Assembly (NCBI GenBank): GCA_026627305.1
Contig: JAPNVD010000029.1
Span: 1-56,404 of the forward strand
DNA: 56,404 nt
Direction of reading: 5' to 3'
Source of the DNA: Sulfolobaceae archaeon
GTDB taxonomy: Archaea > Thermoproteota > Thermoprotei_A > Sulfolobales > Sulfolobaceae
A model generated the notes under the pieces. It did not search any database and was not told the origin of the DNA. It saw only the letters and a program-made list of their open reading frames with translations. Positions 18,144 through 27,046 of the stretch are shown in pieces (the first letter of the stretch is position 1; each line of letters begins with the position of its first letter). Position numbers and translations under genes: made by a program.

Positions 18144-18851
18144 ATGACATGTAACGCTGAAGAAATTAAAGAGAGGTTAAGCAATGCATACAAGCTTAAC
18201 CCTAGTGATTTTATAGCCTATCAAGTTTGTCTAGAAACTCACGATCCCTTTAAGGTATTAATAGCCACAGTACTTTCTCAGAACACTTCAGATAAATTAG
18301 CAGGTAAGGCTTTTAAAGAATTAGAAAAGAGAATAGGGGTCACACCACAAAATCTAGCTAAAAGCAAAATAGAAGAAATCAGAGAAGCAATAAAATCTGC
18401 AGGGCTTTACAATTCTAAATCTATTAAAATAAAGAGAATAGCAGAAGAGTTATGCCAAAAGTACGAGTGTGATATTAATAAACTAATTAATGGATTAAAA
18501 CCAGAAGAAGCTAGGAACTTACTTTTAGATTTTGAGGGTATAGGAGAGAAGACCGCTGACGTAGTTTTATTAACGTGCTATAACATGCCATATTTACCAG
18601 TAGATACCCATATAAAGAGGGTAAGTAAAAGATTAGGTCTCGTAAATGAAAGAGCAACCTACAACGAGATTTCAACAAAACTTAAGCAAATGTTTAAGCC
18701 AAATGATTATCTTCTTATGCACCACTTATTGATCCATCACGGTAGAGTTACTTGCAAAGCCAAAAAACCTTTATGTCAGAACTGTGTCTTGTCATATTGC
18801 TGTGAATATTATAGTAGAATATCTGGCAGCAGAATTGTTAAAACCTCATGA
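18144..18851 (+). CDS. nth: Endonuclease III (DNA glycosylase/AP lyase)
   Basis: A 235-residue HhH-GPD superfamily base-excision-repair enzyme. The helix-hairpin-helix reads LLDFEGIGEKTADVVLL with catalytic Lys136; LPVDTHIKRVSKRLGL holds the catalytic Asp154. The C-terminal 4Fe-4S loop has the canonical C-x6-C-x2-C-x5-C (Cys204, 211, 214, 220). It removes oxidised pyrimidines and cleaves the abasic site. The gene follows ups in known Sulfolobales loci and overlaps the ParB-like gene by 50-68 bases, so the two are one transcript. Confidence 0.94.
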   Translation: MTCNAEEIKERLSNAYKLNPSDFIAYQVCLETHDPFKVLIATVLSQNTSDKLAGKAFKELEKRIGVTPQNLAKSKIEEIREAIKSAGLYNSKSIKIKRIAEELCQKYECDINKLINGLKPEEARNLLLDFEGIGEKTADVVLLTCYNMPYLPVDTHIKRVSKRLGLVNERATYNEISTKLKQMFKPNDYLLMHHLLIHHGRVTCKAKKPLCQNCVLSYCCEYYSRISGSRIVKTS

Positions 18852-19383
18852 AGATGTGGAATTGCAAAATTTAATGGAAATAATAAAACAACTAAAAATT
18901 AATAGAAAGATTAAACCTATTATAGTGGATAAAAATACTTACACAATTTTAGACGGCCATCACAGGTTTACAGCATTGAAACTCTTAGGTTTTAGACAGA
19001 TACCGTCAATATTAGTAGATTATAATAGTGATGAAGTATCGGTGAATAAATGGTATCATATTATACCTTTCACCCCTTTAGCTAGAAGATCTCTAGATAG
19101 ATTCTTCAATACAGAAGGTGAAGTATGTATGAAAATATTTGACACTAGAGTATGTGATGAAGATGCCTATAAGCTTCTATGGAAATTGCACGCATACGAA
19201 AAGTTTCTAGTAGATAAGTTAGGCCTGCAAGTTAGAAAAAACGCAAAAGAAGGAATAGAACCGCCTACGATAGAAAAAAGAGATGTTGTAAAAATTTCTG
19301 AAGAGCGAAAAATATTTCCTCCAAAAACCACTAGACACACATACAAATTTATTATTCCAGAGATATCAATAACTATAAGATGA
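18784..19383 (+). CDS. ParB-like nuclease-domain protein
   Basis: A protein of up to 199 residues with an N-terminal ParB/sulfiredoxin-like domain: LLKPHEDVELQNLMEIIKQL, then KPIIVDKNTYTILDGHHRFTALKLLG, where DGHHR is the signature nucleotide-binding box. The C-terminal 110 residues are helical and basic and not recognised. The start is uncertain: GTG at 18784 or GTG at 18802 both keep the domain whole and both overlap the 3' end of nth; no start after nth preserves the domain. It is coupled to the next gene by ATGA. In characterised Sulfolobales the homologue next to ups is implicated in DNA repair. Confidence 0.8.
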   Translation: MSCHIAVNIIVEYLAAELLKPHEDVELQNLMEIIKQLKINRKIKPIIVDKNTYTILDGHHRFTALKLLGFRQIPSILVDYNSDEVSVNKWYHIIPFTPLARRSLDRFFNTEGEVCMKIFDTRVCDEDAYKLLWKLHAYEKFLVDKLGLQVRKNAKEGIEPPTIEKRDVVKISEERKIFPPKTTRHTYKFIIPEISITIR

Positions 19384-20774
19384 ACTTACATTTAATCGTA
19401 GATTCCTTGCTCAATATTCTGATCTTCATTATTCCGTCCGTATATATCTTATACCATATTATGCTCTTCAAATTTGGTAACAAATCTACGCTATTTCTAA
19501 ACGAATTGAGACTGGATAATTACCCAACTTTGAGTATAATAGTTCCGATCAAAAACGAACCTGTAGATCTTTTACAAGGGCTGATCGATAATTTAAATGA
19601 GGTTGAGTGGGATAAGAAAAAATTAGAGATAGTAATAGTATCTGATGACACCGAAGATTACTTTGAGTACATAAAGAATAACCTAAAAATACCTGACAAT
19701 TTAAATGTTAAACTCCTCAGAAGAACAATAAAAGAAGGATACAAAAGTGGAGCCCTTACATATGGTTATCATCATTCCACAGGCGAATTAATACTGACGT
19801 TAGATGTAGATGCTAGATTAAAAAAATACGAATTAATAAAAGCGTACAAGAAAATGGTTTCTAGCAACTGCGATGCTGTTACAATGAAATGGGTTGGATA
19901 TTATAATAATAGAAAGTCAAAAGTTGCTAAAGCACTAACTGTGTTAACGCTGTTCACTAGCGAATCAATTCAAAAAGGTAGAGAAAAATTGGGTTTCCAT
20001 GTATTTCCTGTGGGCTGCGGAACTTTGTTTAAACGCAGTTCCATAGAAGACGTTGGACCATGGGATTCAAGGCTAATTCAAGATGATTTAGAAATAGGAG
20101 CGCGTTTTCTAGCTGCTAATAAGAAGATATGCGCTTCTGACGCTATGGTATCTGTTATAGTTCCAGAAGATTTCTTCTCTTACTATATTCAACAAACTAG
20201 ATGGGCTATGGGAGAGTCAGAAGTGTTAAAGAATAGATTTAATGAAATATTTAATTCAAATAATAGCATTTTAAAGAGAATAGAGGTCTTTTTCTTTTTA
20301 ACGCAATACTTGCCAATTTCTACTACTTTCTTAGGATCTCTTGCTGTAACGGTCTTGATTATATTTAAGCAAGCTTATAATTTGAGTATGATAGCTTTTG
20401 CTATATGGATTATATTTAACTTAATATACTCCACCTATTATCTTCAACTAGCTCGTGAATTAGGATATACAACCAAAGAAGCGTTAATGTCTTTAGGTAG
20501 AGTTACTGCTTATACAGAGTCTTTATCTCCATTTATCTTATATAGTTCTATATTGGGCTTGATACGAAGAAATAAGACATATAAAGTCACGCCCAAATCT
20601 AACAAGGTCACATATCAAAGCGTAATTGCAATAGTTTTGATATTTGGTTTAATATTCCTTCTAGGTAGTATAATGGCATATTTGTTATTTAGATATTATT
20701 TATTGAGTTTTTGGCTTTTAATATATTCTTCAGGATATTTATACACTGCAATTATGTATAGGAACGAATTATGA
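19380..20774 (+). CDS. Membrane processive family 2 glycosyltransferase
   Basis: A 464-residue protein. After an N-terminal membrane helix (about 8-30) comes a GT-A domain with LSIIVPIKNEP (about 50-60), LTLDVDARL (the DxD metal site, about 138-146), a D-D acceptor motif IQDDLEIGARF and the QQTRWAMG (QxxRW) motif diagnostic of processive beta-glycosyltransferases. Two or more C-terminal helix pairs form the channel. It is coupled to the ParB-like gene by ATGA. It possibly elongates a surface glycan or polysaccharide; because Ups pilus recognition depends on glycans, a role in mating specificity is attractive but unproven. Confidence 0.85.
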   Translation: MNLHLIVDSLLNILIFIIPSVYILYHIMLFKFGNKSTLFLNELRLDNYPTLSIIVPIKNEPVDLLQGLIDNLNEVEWDKKKLEIVIVSDDTEDYFEYIKNNLKIPDNLNVKLLRRTIKEGYKSGALTYGYHHSTGELILTLDVDARLKKYELIKAYKKMVSSNCDAVTMKWVGYYNNRKSKVAKALTVLTLFTSESIQKGREKLGFHVFPVGCGTLFKRSSIEDVGPWDSRLIQDDLEIGARFLAANKKICASDAMVSVIVPEDFFSYYIQQTRWAMGESEVLKNRFNEIFNSNNSILKRIEVFFFLTQYLPISTTFLGSLAVTVLIIFKQAYNLSMIAFAIWIIFNLIYSTYYLQLARELGYTTKEALMSLGRVTAYTESLSPFILYSSILGLIRRNKTYKVTPKSNKVTYQSVIAIVLIFGLIFLLGSIMAYLLFRYYLLSFWLLIYSSGYLYTAIMYRNEL

Positions 20775-20821
20775 GAGAATATTTTTAATCTTAGCTAGAT
20801 TTCTTTTACTACCTAGTTGAA

Positions 20822-23443
20822 ATGAGTGTTATTAGTAAAACATTAGATGATGAGCAAGTACTATCGCTATTGCAGCCTGAAGTAGCTGAATGGTTTAAGC
20901 AGAAGTATCAGAAGTTTACACTACCTCAACTAATGGCAATACCGTTAATAAAACAAGGTAAAAACGTGCTAGTATCAAGCCCTACTGGAAGTGGAAAAAC
21001 TCTAGCTGCATTCCTAGGTATAATTGATTCACTAATAGATATGGGCAAAAGAGGAGAATTGAAAGATGAAGTATACGCGATATACATCTCACCGTTAAGA
21101 GCTTTAAACAATGATATGAGAAGAAATTTATTAGAGCCGTTAAACGAATTAAAAGCTAAGTTCCCTAATTTACCCGATATCAGAATAGGAGTTAGAACTA
21201 GTGATACAACTTCCTATGAGAAGCAGAAGATGCTAAAAACACCACCTCATATCTTGATAACTACACCAGAATCGTTTGCACTTTCAATTACGTCACCTAA
21301 ATTTAAATATAGACTTTCTAATGCAAAGTGGATAATAATAGATGAAATTCACGAGCTGGCAAATAGTAAAAGAGGTGCATATTTAGTCGGATTATTAGAG
21401 TTATTTGAACAATTAATTACACAGAAGCCCTTGATAAGGATAGGTTTGAGTGCAACTGTTGCTCCCTTAGAGGAAGTAGCTAAATTCCTCGTAGGTAAAG
21501 ATAGACCTTACGAGATAGTCGATGCTAGATTTGTAAAGCCTATAGATATAAAGGTAATTGTACCTGTGAAAGATTTAGTTCATGCCTCAGAAAGTGAAAT
21601 AAGTGATGGTATCTATAAGACTTTAATAAATGAAATTAAGAGACATAGGACCACACTTATATTTACAAATACTAGAAGTGCAGCAGAAAGAGTGGCGTAT
21701 AAGTTAAGAAAAATAGTGGAAACTGAAAAAATTTTTGAAGATTTAGATACAATTGAGGCACATCATAGTAGCCTTAGCAGAGATATAAGATTAGAAGTAG
21801 AAGAGAAATTAAAGAAAGGTGAATTAAAAGCAGTAGTTTCCTCTACTAGTTTAGAGTTAGGGATAGACATTGGATATATAGACTTGGTTATACTGCTAAG
21901 TAGTCCAAAGAGCGTAAGTAGACTTCTACAAAGGATTGGTAGGGCAGGACATCACATCAGAGAGATAAGTAAAGGAAGATTATTAGTTGTAGATCGAGAT
22001 GACCTTGTTGAGTGTACAACACTTGCTGAACTAGCTAGAAAAAGAAAAATTGATAAAATACATATACCTATGAATCCATTAGACGTTTTATCTCAACTGA
22101 TTGTAGCGTCAACTCTTATAAAACCAGAAATATCTAAAGATGAGTTATACAAAATTATCACAAATGCATATAACTTTTCTACGCTAAGATACGAAGATTT
22201 TGAAAAAGTTCTTGAATATCTAGCAGGAAACTATGAGTTAGACAATAAGGGAGTTTATTCTAAAATTAGGCTATATGACAGTTCAATAAGGATTAAGAAA
22301 GGATCTAGAATGATATTTACAATGAACAGTGGTACTATTCCTGATGAAGCCAAGATAGCAGTTTTCACTGATTCAAATAAATATGTAGGAAATTTAGAAG
22401 AGGAGTTCGCCGAGATCTTATCTCCAGGCGACATCTTCGTTCTAGGCGGAAGAACTTATGAATTTCTTAGCAGTAAAGGAAATAAAGTAATAGTAAGACC
22501 AGCAGATGGTCAAAGACCTACTGTACCGAGCTGGTTCTCAGAAATGTTACCATTAGCTTATGATTCAGCTTTAGAAGTCGGAAAGTTTAGAGGTTGGGTT
22601 AGCGAAGTAATAGACAAAATGCCTCTAGAAGAAGCAATAGATCAGATATCAAAAAAGTATCATGTTTCAAAGGATGCAGCATTTAGCATCTATCAATATG
22701 TATATGAAGAAAAAATGTTTACGAATGGAATAGTCCCTACAGATAAGCTATTCTTAATAGAAATTTATGATGATGAAGAAAATAGAAGGAACTTTATATT
22801 TCATGCAGTGCTAGGTAGAAGGACTTTAGATGCGCTTTCAAGGGCTGTAGCTTACGTAGTAAGTAACGATACAAATATGGATGTTAAAGTAAGCGTAACG
22901 GATAACGGTTTCATAATAACTTTGCCACAAATAGTTGAATACGATATAACTAAAGTGTTTGACAAACTCGATCCTTCTACGCTATATGATACGCTATCTA
23001 AAGTTATATTACGTACTGAGATGCTAAAGAGAAGATTTAGACATTGTGCAGAGAGGTCGTTTATGTTATTGAAGAGATATAAAGGTAGAGAAACGAGCAT
23101 AGATAGAAGACAACTAAATGCTGAGACTTTATTAAGGGTAGTAAGCGAAATGAAGGACTTCCCAGTACTGAAAGAGGCAATTAGAGAAATACTTGAGGAT
23201 TATATGGATATAAATCATGCAATCGAAGTGCTGAGTAAAATAAAGAACCATGAGATCGAAATAAAAGTTATAGGTCCGAATAGAGTTCCAAGCCCGTTCT
23301 CTCATTCGATTTTGCTAAAAGAGTATAGTGATGTAGTTCTAGCGGAAGATAAGAGAAGATTACTTCAGCAACTTCATGATAAGGTTGTAGAGTTTCTCAG
23401 AGAGAAAGGAATTAACGTCGACCTCAAATACACTACCATCTAA
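20822..23443 (+). CDS. Lhr-type superfamily 2 DNA helicase (Hel112-like)
   Basis: An 873-residue helicase. Motif I is SSPTGSGKT at 52-60, motif II DEIHEL at 174-179, motif III LSATVAP and motif VI QRIGRAGHH near 380. These are followed by the Lhr winged-helix and beta-barrel domains (LFLIEIYDDEENRRNFIFHAVLGRRTLDALSRA spans the typical Lhr core as two segments). Length matches the Hel112-type helicase that sits beside ups in S. solfataricus. It acts on forked or partially duplex DNA. The start at 20822 has no strong ribosome-binding site. Its last 84 bases overlap the convergent JAMM gene. Confidence 0.9.
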   Translation: MSVISKTLDDEQVLSLLQPEVAEWFKQKYQKFTLPQLMAIPLIKQGKNVLVSSPTGSGKTLAAFLGIIDSLIDMGKRGELKDEVYAIYISPLRALNNDMRRNLLEPLNELKAKFPNLPDIRIGVRTSDTTSYEKQKMLKTPPHILITTPESFALSITSPKFKYRLSNAKWIIIDEIHELANSKRGAYLVGLLELFEQLITQKPLIRIGLSATVAPLEEVAKFLVGKDRPYEIVDARFVKPIDIKVIVPVKDLVHASESEISDGIYKTLINEIKRHRTTLIFTNTRSAAERVAYKLRKIVETEKIFEDLDTIEAHHSSLSRDIRLEVEEKLKKGELKAVVSSTSLELGIDIGYIDLVILLSSPKSVSRLLQRIGRAGHHIREISKGRLLVVDRDDLVECTTLAELARKRKIDKIHIPMNPLDVLSQLIVASTLIKPEISKDELYKIITNAYNFSTLRYEDFEKVLEYLAGNYELDNKGVYSKIRLYDSSIRIKKGSRMIFTMNSGTIPDEAKIAVFTDSNKYVGNLEEEFAEILSPGDIFVLGGRTYEFLSSKGNKVIVRPADGQRPTVPSWFSEMLPLAYDSALEVGKFRGWVSEVIDKMPLEEAIDQISKKYHVSKDAAFSIYQYVYEEKMFTNGIVPTDKLFLIEIYDDEENRRNFIFHAVLGRRTLDALSRAVAYVVSNDTNMDVKVSVTDNGFIITLPQIVEYDITKVFDKLDPSTLYDTLSKVILRTEMLKRRFRHCAERSFMLLKRYKGRETSIDRRQLNAETLLRVVSEMKDFPVLKEAIREILEDYMDINHAIEVLSKIKNHEIEIKVIGPNRVPSPFSHSILLKEYSDVVLAEDKRRLLQQLHDKVVEFLREKGINVDLKYTTI

Positions 23444-23695
23444 GCTAATCTTATATCCTTTTATGCAGTCCTCTGATACTATTAGCCATATTACATTCTT
23501 CCATAATTTCATGTATTCAAGATCTTTTCTACTAGGATAACACCCTCTAATGTGAGTATGAACTATGGCATTAATCTTATTTGCGTATCGATAAAGTTCT
23601 TCTGGATCCATTAAAAATTCATAATTACTAGCAGAAATATTTTTAATTTCAATAAAATTACCATCACTAGTAATTATACCGCATCTCTCTTTCAT
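23360..23695 (-). CDS. JAMM/MPN metalloprotease-domain protein
   Basis: A 111-residue JAB1/MPN-like protein with the zinc motif HTHIRGCYPSRKD (His46, His48, Ser55, Asp58) and an N-terminal Glu3 (KERCGII) in the place of the catalytic glutamate. Archaeal relatives remove ubiquitin-like SAMP/Urm1 tags or act as peptidases. The C-terminal third is encoded antisense to the helicase 3' end. It overlaps the upstream HTH-CBS gene by four bases (ATGA), so it is translated with it. Confidence 0.82.
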   Translation of the reverse strand: MKERCGIITSDGNFIEIKNISASNYEFLMDPEELYRYANKINAIVHTHIRGCYPSRKDLEYMKLWKNVIWLIVSEDCIKGYKISLDGSVFEVDVNSFLSEKLYNLIMKLLK

Positions 23696-24600
23696 CCTAT
23701 AAGAACTCCGCCTAAACCAGCTATACTCTTTAAAATATCTGTCCTAGTTAAAATACCTACAACCTTACCTTCAATATTAGTGATGAGCAGCCTACCTACA
23801 TTATACATGAACATTTTCTTTATTGCATCCAATAGATCATCATCCTCGTTTATAGTTATTACATTAACTCTCATATAATCTACAACTTTAGCTTCAGTCT
23901 TTCCCTCAGCTAATGCTCTCATTATGTCAGCTGAAGTTAAAATACCTAGCAGTTTTCCATTTTCGTCTATTACAGGTGCCCCTCTTATTCCCTCCTTATA
24001 GAAGATTGACGAGGCTTCCTTTAAGCTTAAATCGGGTTTTAAGAAAATGAGACTTCTAGATATCAAATTCTTCACTTTCTCCCTAGGAATGCTTGCCATT
24101 CTCTTAACATCTAATATTAATTCTTTTCTTGAATCGTCAATATGTATAACCACACCTTCAATTACAAGTCTTGTATACGGTGTTGGACCTAACCTAACTG
24201 AATCCCCTATTTTTAATTTCTTTAAGTCACCTGAGACCTTCAACAAAACCTTATTACCCGAAGGATTTGTTATATCTAACAATTCAATATTATCTACCAT
24301 AATATCAGTTTCAACATTACCTTTTATTAGACTTAATTTGTCCATTACAGGCACTGTAGTATGAGTCTTTACTATCTCATAAGCCTTTAAGGTCGGTATA
24401 TAGCCTCCATTTGGACCTGGCTTAGAATCAACTAAGCCTAGAACCTTCAAACTCAATATTATATTCCTTACTGTACCTTCATCCTTATTTATCATATCAG
24501 CTATTTCTTTGCTCTTAACCATTCGCTTTAATCTACCATAGAGTTCTATAAGCGCTAAAAGTATTTCCCTTTGTGTTAGAGACAGATTCTGCATATTCAA
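23692..24600 (-). CDS. HTH-CBS transcriptional regulator
   Basis: A 302-residue protein with an N-terminal winged helix (about 5-75, MVKSKEIADMINKDEGTVRN), a middle beta domain (90-170), then a tandem CBS pair (about 178-300) with FLKPDLSLKEASSIFYKEG, GAPVIDENGKLLGILTSADI and GRLLITNIEGKVVGILTRTDI. CBS pairs bind adenosyl ligands such as AMP or SAM, so this is a ligand-sensing regulator whose target is not visible. It is the first of a two-gene unit with the JAMM protein. Confidence 0.88.
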   Translation of the reverse strand: MNMQNLSLTQREILLALIELYGRLKRMVKSKEIADMINKDEGTVRNIILSLKVLGLVDSKPGPNGGYIPTLKAYEIVKTHTTVPVMDKLSLIKGNVETDIMVDNIELLDITNPSGNKVLLKVSGDLKKLKIGDSVRLGPTPYTRLVIEGVVIHIDDSRKELILDVKRMASIPREKVKNLISRSLIFLKPDLSLKEASSIFYKEGIRGAPVIDENGKLLGILTSADIMRALAEGKTEAKVVDYMRVNVITINEDDDLLDAIKKMFMYNVGRLLITNIEGKVVGILTRTDILKSIAGLGGVLIG

Positions 24601-24622
24601 TTATAATTAAGGATTGCAGATT

Positions 24623-25339
24623 TTAAACTTTCCTTTTTACTTTGCTTAGTGTAGATTTTTTAGAAAATATTTTTTTACTAGGCTTCGTGTTGAAGACCTC
24701 CTCCACTATTAAGCTTACATACGATTGTTTAGGTAAAGGATATTTTATACCAATGGTAATACTTATAGCTCTCTTTTGAGCTTCATAATCTAACTTTGAC
24801 TTGATAGTACCTTCTACGATACCTTCCGCTAACTTGAATGCCGTATAGAATCTAGCAAAACTTTCCGCTGTATGCTGCATTTCATCAACATTCGTACTAT
24901 GGAGCTCTCTTAGTGCATTAATTAACAACTGTTCATCTGCAAAAGAAAACACCACCCTAGTAAACGCTAATCTAAGCACTCTAGCTAACTTTTCCTTATT
25001 TTTATTAAGTAATTCAAAAGCCTCTATTGGCTTCTTATTTATTATTAAATTTAAAGCCTCATCATAAGTTAGCTCGTCACTAAATAGTCTCTCAAATACA
25101 GTTTTATACTCTTCAAAGAAACCCAAACCGTCCTTTCCAACAACATATAAACTTATAATCTCTTTATCAAAAAGATTTTCAGTTTTAAATCCTCTGAAAG
25201 GTTTTATATTGTTCTCTTCATAGACTTTCTGAATTAACAGTGGCAAATCTTCTCTTGAGAGACCTGCAGGGTTTGCAAGAATTTGACTCCAGATATCTGT
25301 TAAGGCTTTTATTCTGCTCCTGTAGATTTCCTTTACCAC
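24623..25339 (-). CDS. Conserved archaeal helical protein (DUF2192-like)
   Basis: A 238-residue soluble, largely alpha-helical protein starting MVKEIYRSRIKALTDIWSQIL, with a very basic C-terminal tail (KKIFSKKSTLSKVKRKV) that could bind nucleic acid. It resembles the crenarchaeal family I remember as DUF2192; this could not be checked. There are no catalytic motifs, signal peptide or membrane helix. It lies upstream of the HTH-CBS gene on the same strand, with a 22-base gap. Confidence 0.6.
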   Translation of the reverse strand: MVKEIYRSRIKALTDIWSQILANPAGLSREDLPLLIQKVYEENNIKPFRGFKTENLFDKEIISLYVVGKDGLGFFEEYKTVFERLFSDELTYDEALNLIINKKPIEAFELLNKNKEKLARVLRLAFTRVVFSFADEQLLINALRELHSTNVDEMQHTAESFARFYTAFKLAEGIVEGTIKSKLDYEAQKRAISITIGIKYPLPKQSYVSLIVEEVFNTKPSKKIFSKKSTLSKVKRKV

Positions 25340-25407
25340 TTTTCTTACCCCTTAATATTCAATTAGCAGTTTGCCTTATTAAGAAATCTTAAAACAAGTA
25401 TTTATAC

Positions 25408-25773
25408 ATGAGCCTAACTGAAGAAACACTAAAACCAAGTGTAACACTTATTTCTGCCTCAGAAATAGAAAACGAATTGAAACATGCTCTGAACGAGTTT
25501 AATGATAAGCATAAACAACTTGAAGATAAGTTATCGTCAATAGAAAAATTAATAGCCTGGGTTAATATCGCTAAAGCCCAGGGACTATGGAAGGCTAAAA
25601 CATGTAAGTACTCCAGTCAAGAAGCCTGTGAAGCATGGAATATCAGCGAGCCAGATAAATTAGGAATACCTCAAGATGTAATTGTTATAAAACAGGATAA
25701 TACAAAGAAGGTAGCGGTACTTAAATATCCAGAATTTTGCATAACATGCCCTCTATACGAGCCTAAGAGATAA
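25408..25773 (+). CDS. Small four-cysteine protein of unknown function
   Basis: A 121-residue protein. Residues 15-60 form a charged coiled-coil (ENELKHALNEFNDKHKQLED). Then come two pairs of cysteines, CKYSSQEACEAW and FCITCPLYEP, likely a zinc or Fe-S site. No family is recognised. It has its own divergent promoter against the DUF2192-like gene and a 21-base convergent overlap with the HTH gene. Confidence 0.65.
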   Translation: MSLTEETLKPSVTLISASEIENELKHALNEFNDKHKQLEDKLSSIEKLIAWVNIAKAQGLWKAKTCKYSSQEACEAWNISEPDKLGIPQDVIVIKQDNTKKVAVLKYPEFCITCPLYEPKR

Positions 25774-26133
25774 TACCTCTTTCTTGCTCTCAAGATATTC
25801 TAAGATTTCTTTTAGCTCCTTAACATCTTCTGTATCTATATATTCAGCATAATCTTCTAAAATCCCTTTTATACTATCTATCAAATCGTTAAGGATTATC
25901 CTAACTATTCTCTTTCTTTCCTCTTCATCCGCAATGTTAATAGCCTTTTCTATAGTCTCATCAGAAGGATGAGTAACCTGTGATAAAAACTTGGTTATAG
26001 CCGCTGGTGTTAATCCTAACTCCTCAGCTAATTCTTTCTTAGAACGTTTCTCAAGCAATAACGAGATAATCTGATACCTAGCATCTTTACTGAGATTATG
26101 AATTGCCTTCATGATAAAAGACTTCTTTAACAT
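25753..26133 (-). CDS. HTH (Xre/Cro-like) DNA-binding protein
   Basis: A 126-residue protein with an N-terminal helix-turn-helix at about 20-55 (RSKKELAEELGLTPAAITKFLSQ) and a long helical C-terminal dimerisation segment. The start may be Met1 (26133) or Met8 (26112), the latter giving MKAIHNLSKDARYQI. It is divergent from the dehydrogenase-like gene with 34 bases between, so it probably controls that promoter or its own. Confidence 0.8.
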   Translation of the reverse strand: MLKKSFIMKAIHNLSKDARYQIISLLLEKRSKKELAEELGLTPAAITKFLSQVTHPSDETIEKAINIADEEERKRIVRIILNDLIDSIKGILEDYAEYIDTEDVKELKEILEYLESKKEVLSLRLV

Positions 26134-26167
26134 TAAAATTAAAAAGCAATAACTTAAATAGAAAGCA

Positions 26168-27046
26168 ATGAAAGCTGTCGTTTTTAATCAGGGTATTACG
26201 ATCAAAGATGTTGTCGAGAAACCTATAACTAAAGATTCGGTCCAAATAAAACCTAAAAAGGTATTACTCAATGGCATTGAAAACGCTATTTATTTAGGGC
26301 TTCTATGGGTTGAGCCTTCAAGAATATTAGGCTCAATAGGAATTGGAAAAGTAGAAGCTGTTGGAATTAATGTGGATAAGAACCTAGAGGGAAAAGATGT
26401 ACTAGTTATGGGATATTCTAGAAGTTATGGTGGTATAGGCACAGAGATAGATGGTATACTAGCGGAAAAAGCCGTGATACCAGCAGACAGCATACTTGTG
26501 TTACCTAAGGAATATACTGACAAATACCTACTATATCCTTATATAAGCATAGGTTATTCATTAAGAGAAAAATTGAAAGGAAAAAGAGTATTAATCATAG
26601 GTAAAGGAATAGGAGGCATATTAATTTCTATGACGATAAGAGACATAGTAAGTAAGGCTAATATTTTAACAGAAGGCTTAGTACAGACAGATTTCAAGAT
26701 TTACGAAGTTGAAGAGCAAACTGAATTAAAAGGTTCTTGGGATGCTGTGGTATTAATGACTTTTAGGAGTTGGTATAAGTTATACATCGATAAAATTCTT
26801 GAACATAATGGCACACTCTATATTCCAAGGTTCTTAAAGAGTTGGCCTGTAATCCTTCCACAGTTTCCAAGTGTAAACGTTGAGTATATAGAACCATCAT
26901 TAAGTATATCGGCTTTTGATTTCATTGAAAAAAATATTACGGATAAAATATTCCAAGAATTAGTTAGTTACTCGGATGATGTAATATCAGCGGTACCAAT
27001 AATGAGACCTGCAACAATAATAAATGTAGAAAAAGCACTAGCGTGA
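26168..27046 (+). CDS. Medium-chain dehydrogenase/reductase-like protein lacking zinc ligands
   Basis: A 292-residue alcohol-dehydrogenase-like protein. It has the GroES-like N-domain ([15 protein letters not shown], then [12 protein letters not shown]) and a nucleotide-binding stretch [15 protein letters not shown] near 141-155. The catalytic Cys/His/Glu zinc ligands and the structural four-Cys lobe of zinc MDRs are absent, and the chain is about 40-60 residues shorter than usual. It is either a non-zinc reductase or a non-catalytic paralogue. It overlaps the convergent aminotransferase gene by 9 bases. Confidence 0.72.
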   Translation: MKAVVFNQGITIKDVVEKPITKDSVQIKPKKVLLNGIENAIYLGLLWVEPSRILGSIGIGKVEAVGINVDKNLEGKDVLVMGYSRSYGGIGTEIDGILAEKAVIPADSILVLPKEYTDKYLLYPYISIGYSLREKLKGKRVLIIGKGIGGILISMTIRDIVSKANILTEGLVQTDFKIYEVEEQTELKGSWDAVVLMTFRSWYKLYIDKILEHNGTLYIPRFLKSWPVILPQFPSVNVEYIEPSLSISAFDFIEKNITDKIFQELVSYSDDVISAVPIMRPATIINVEKALA

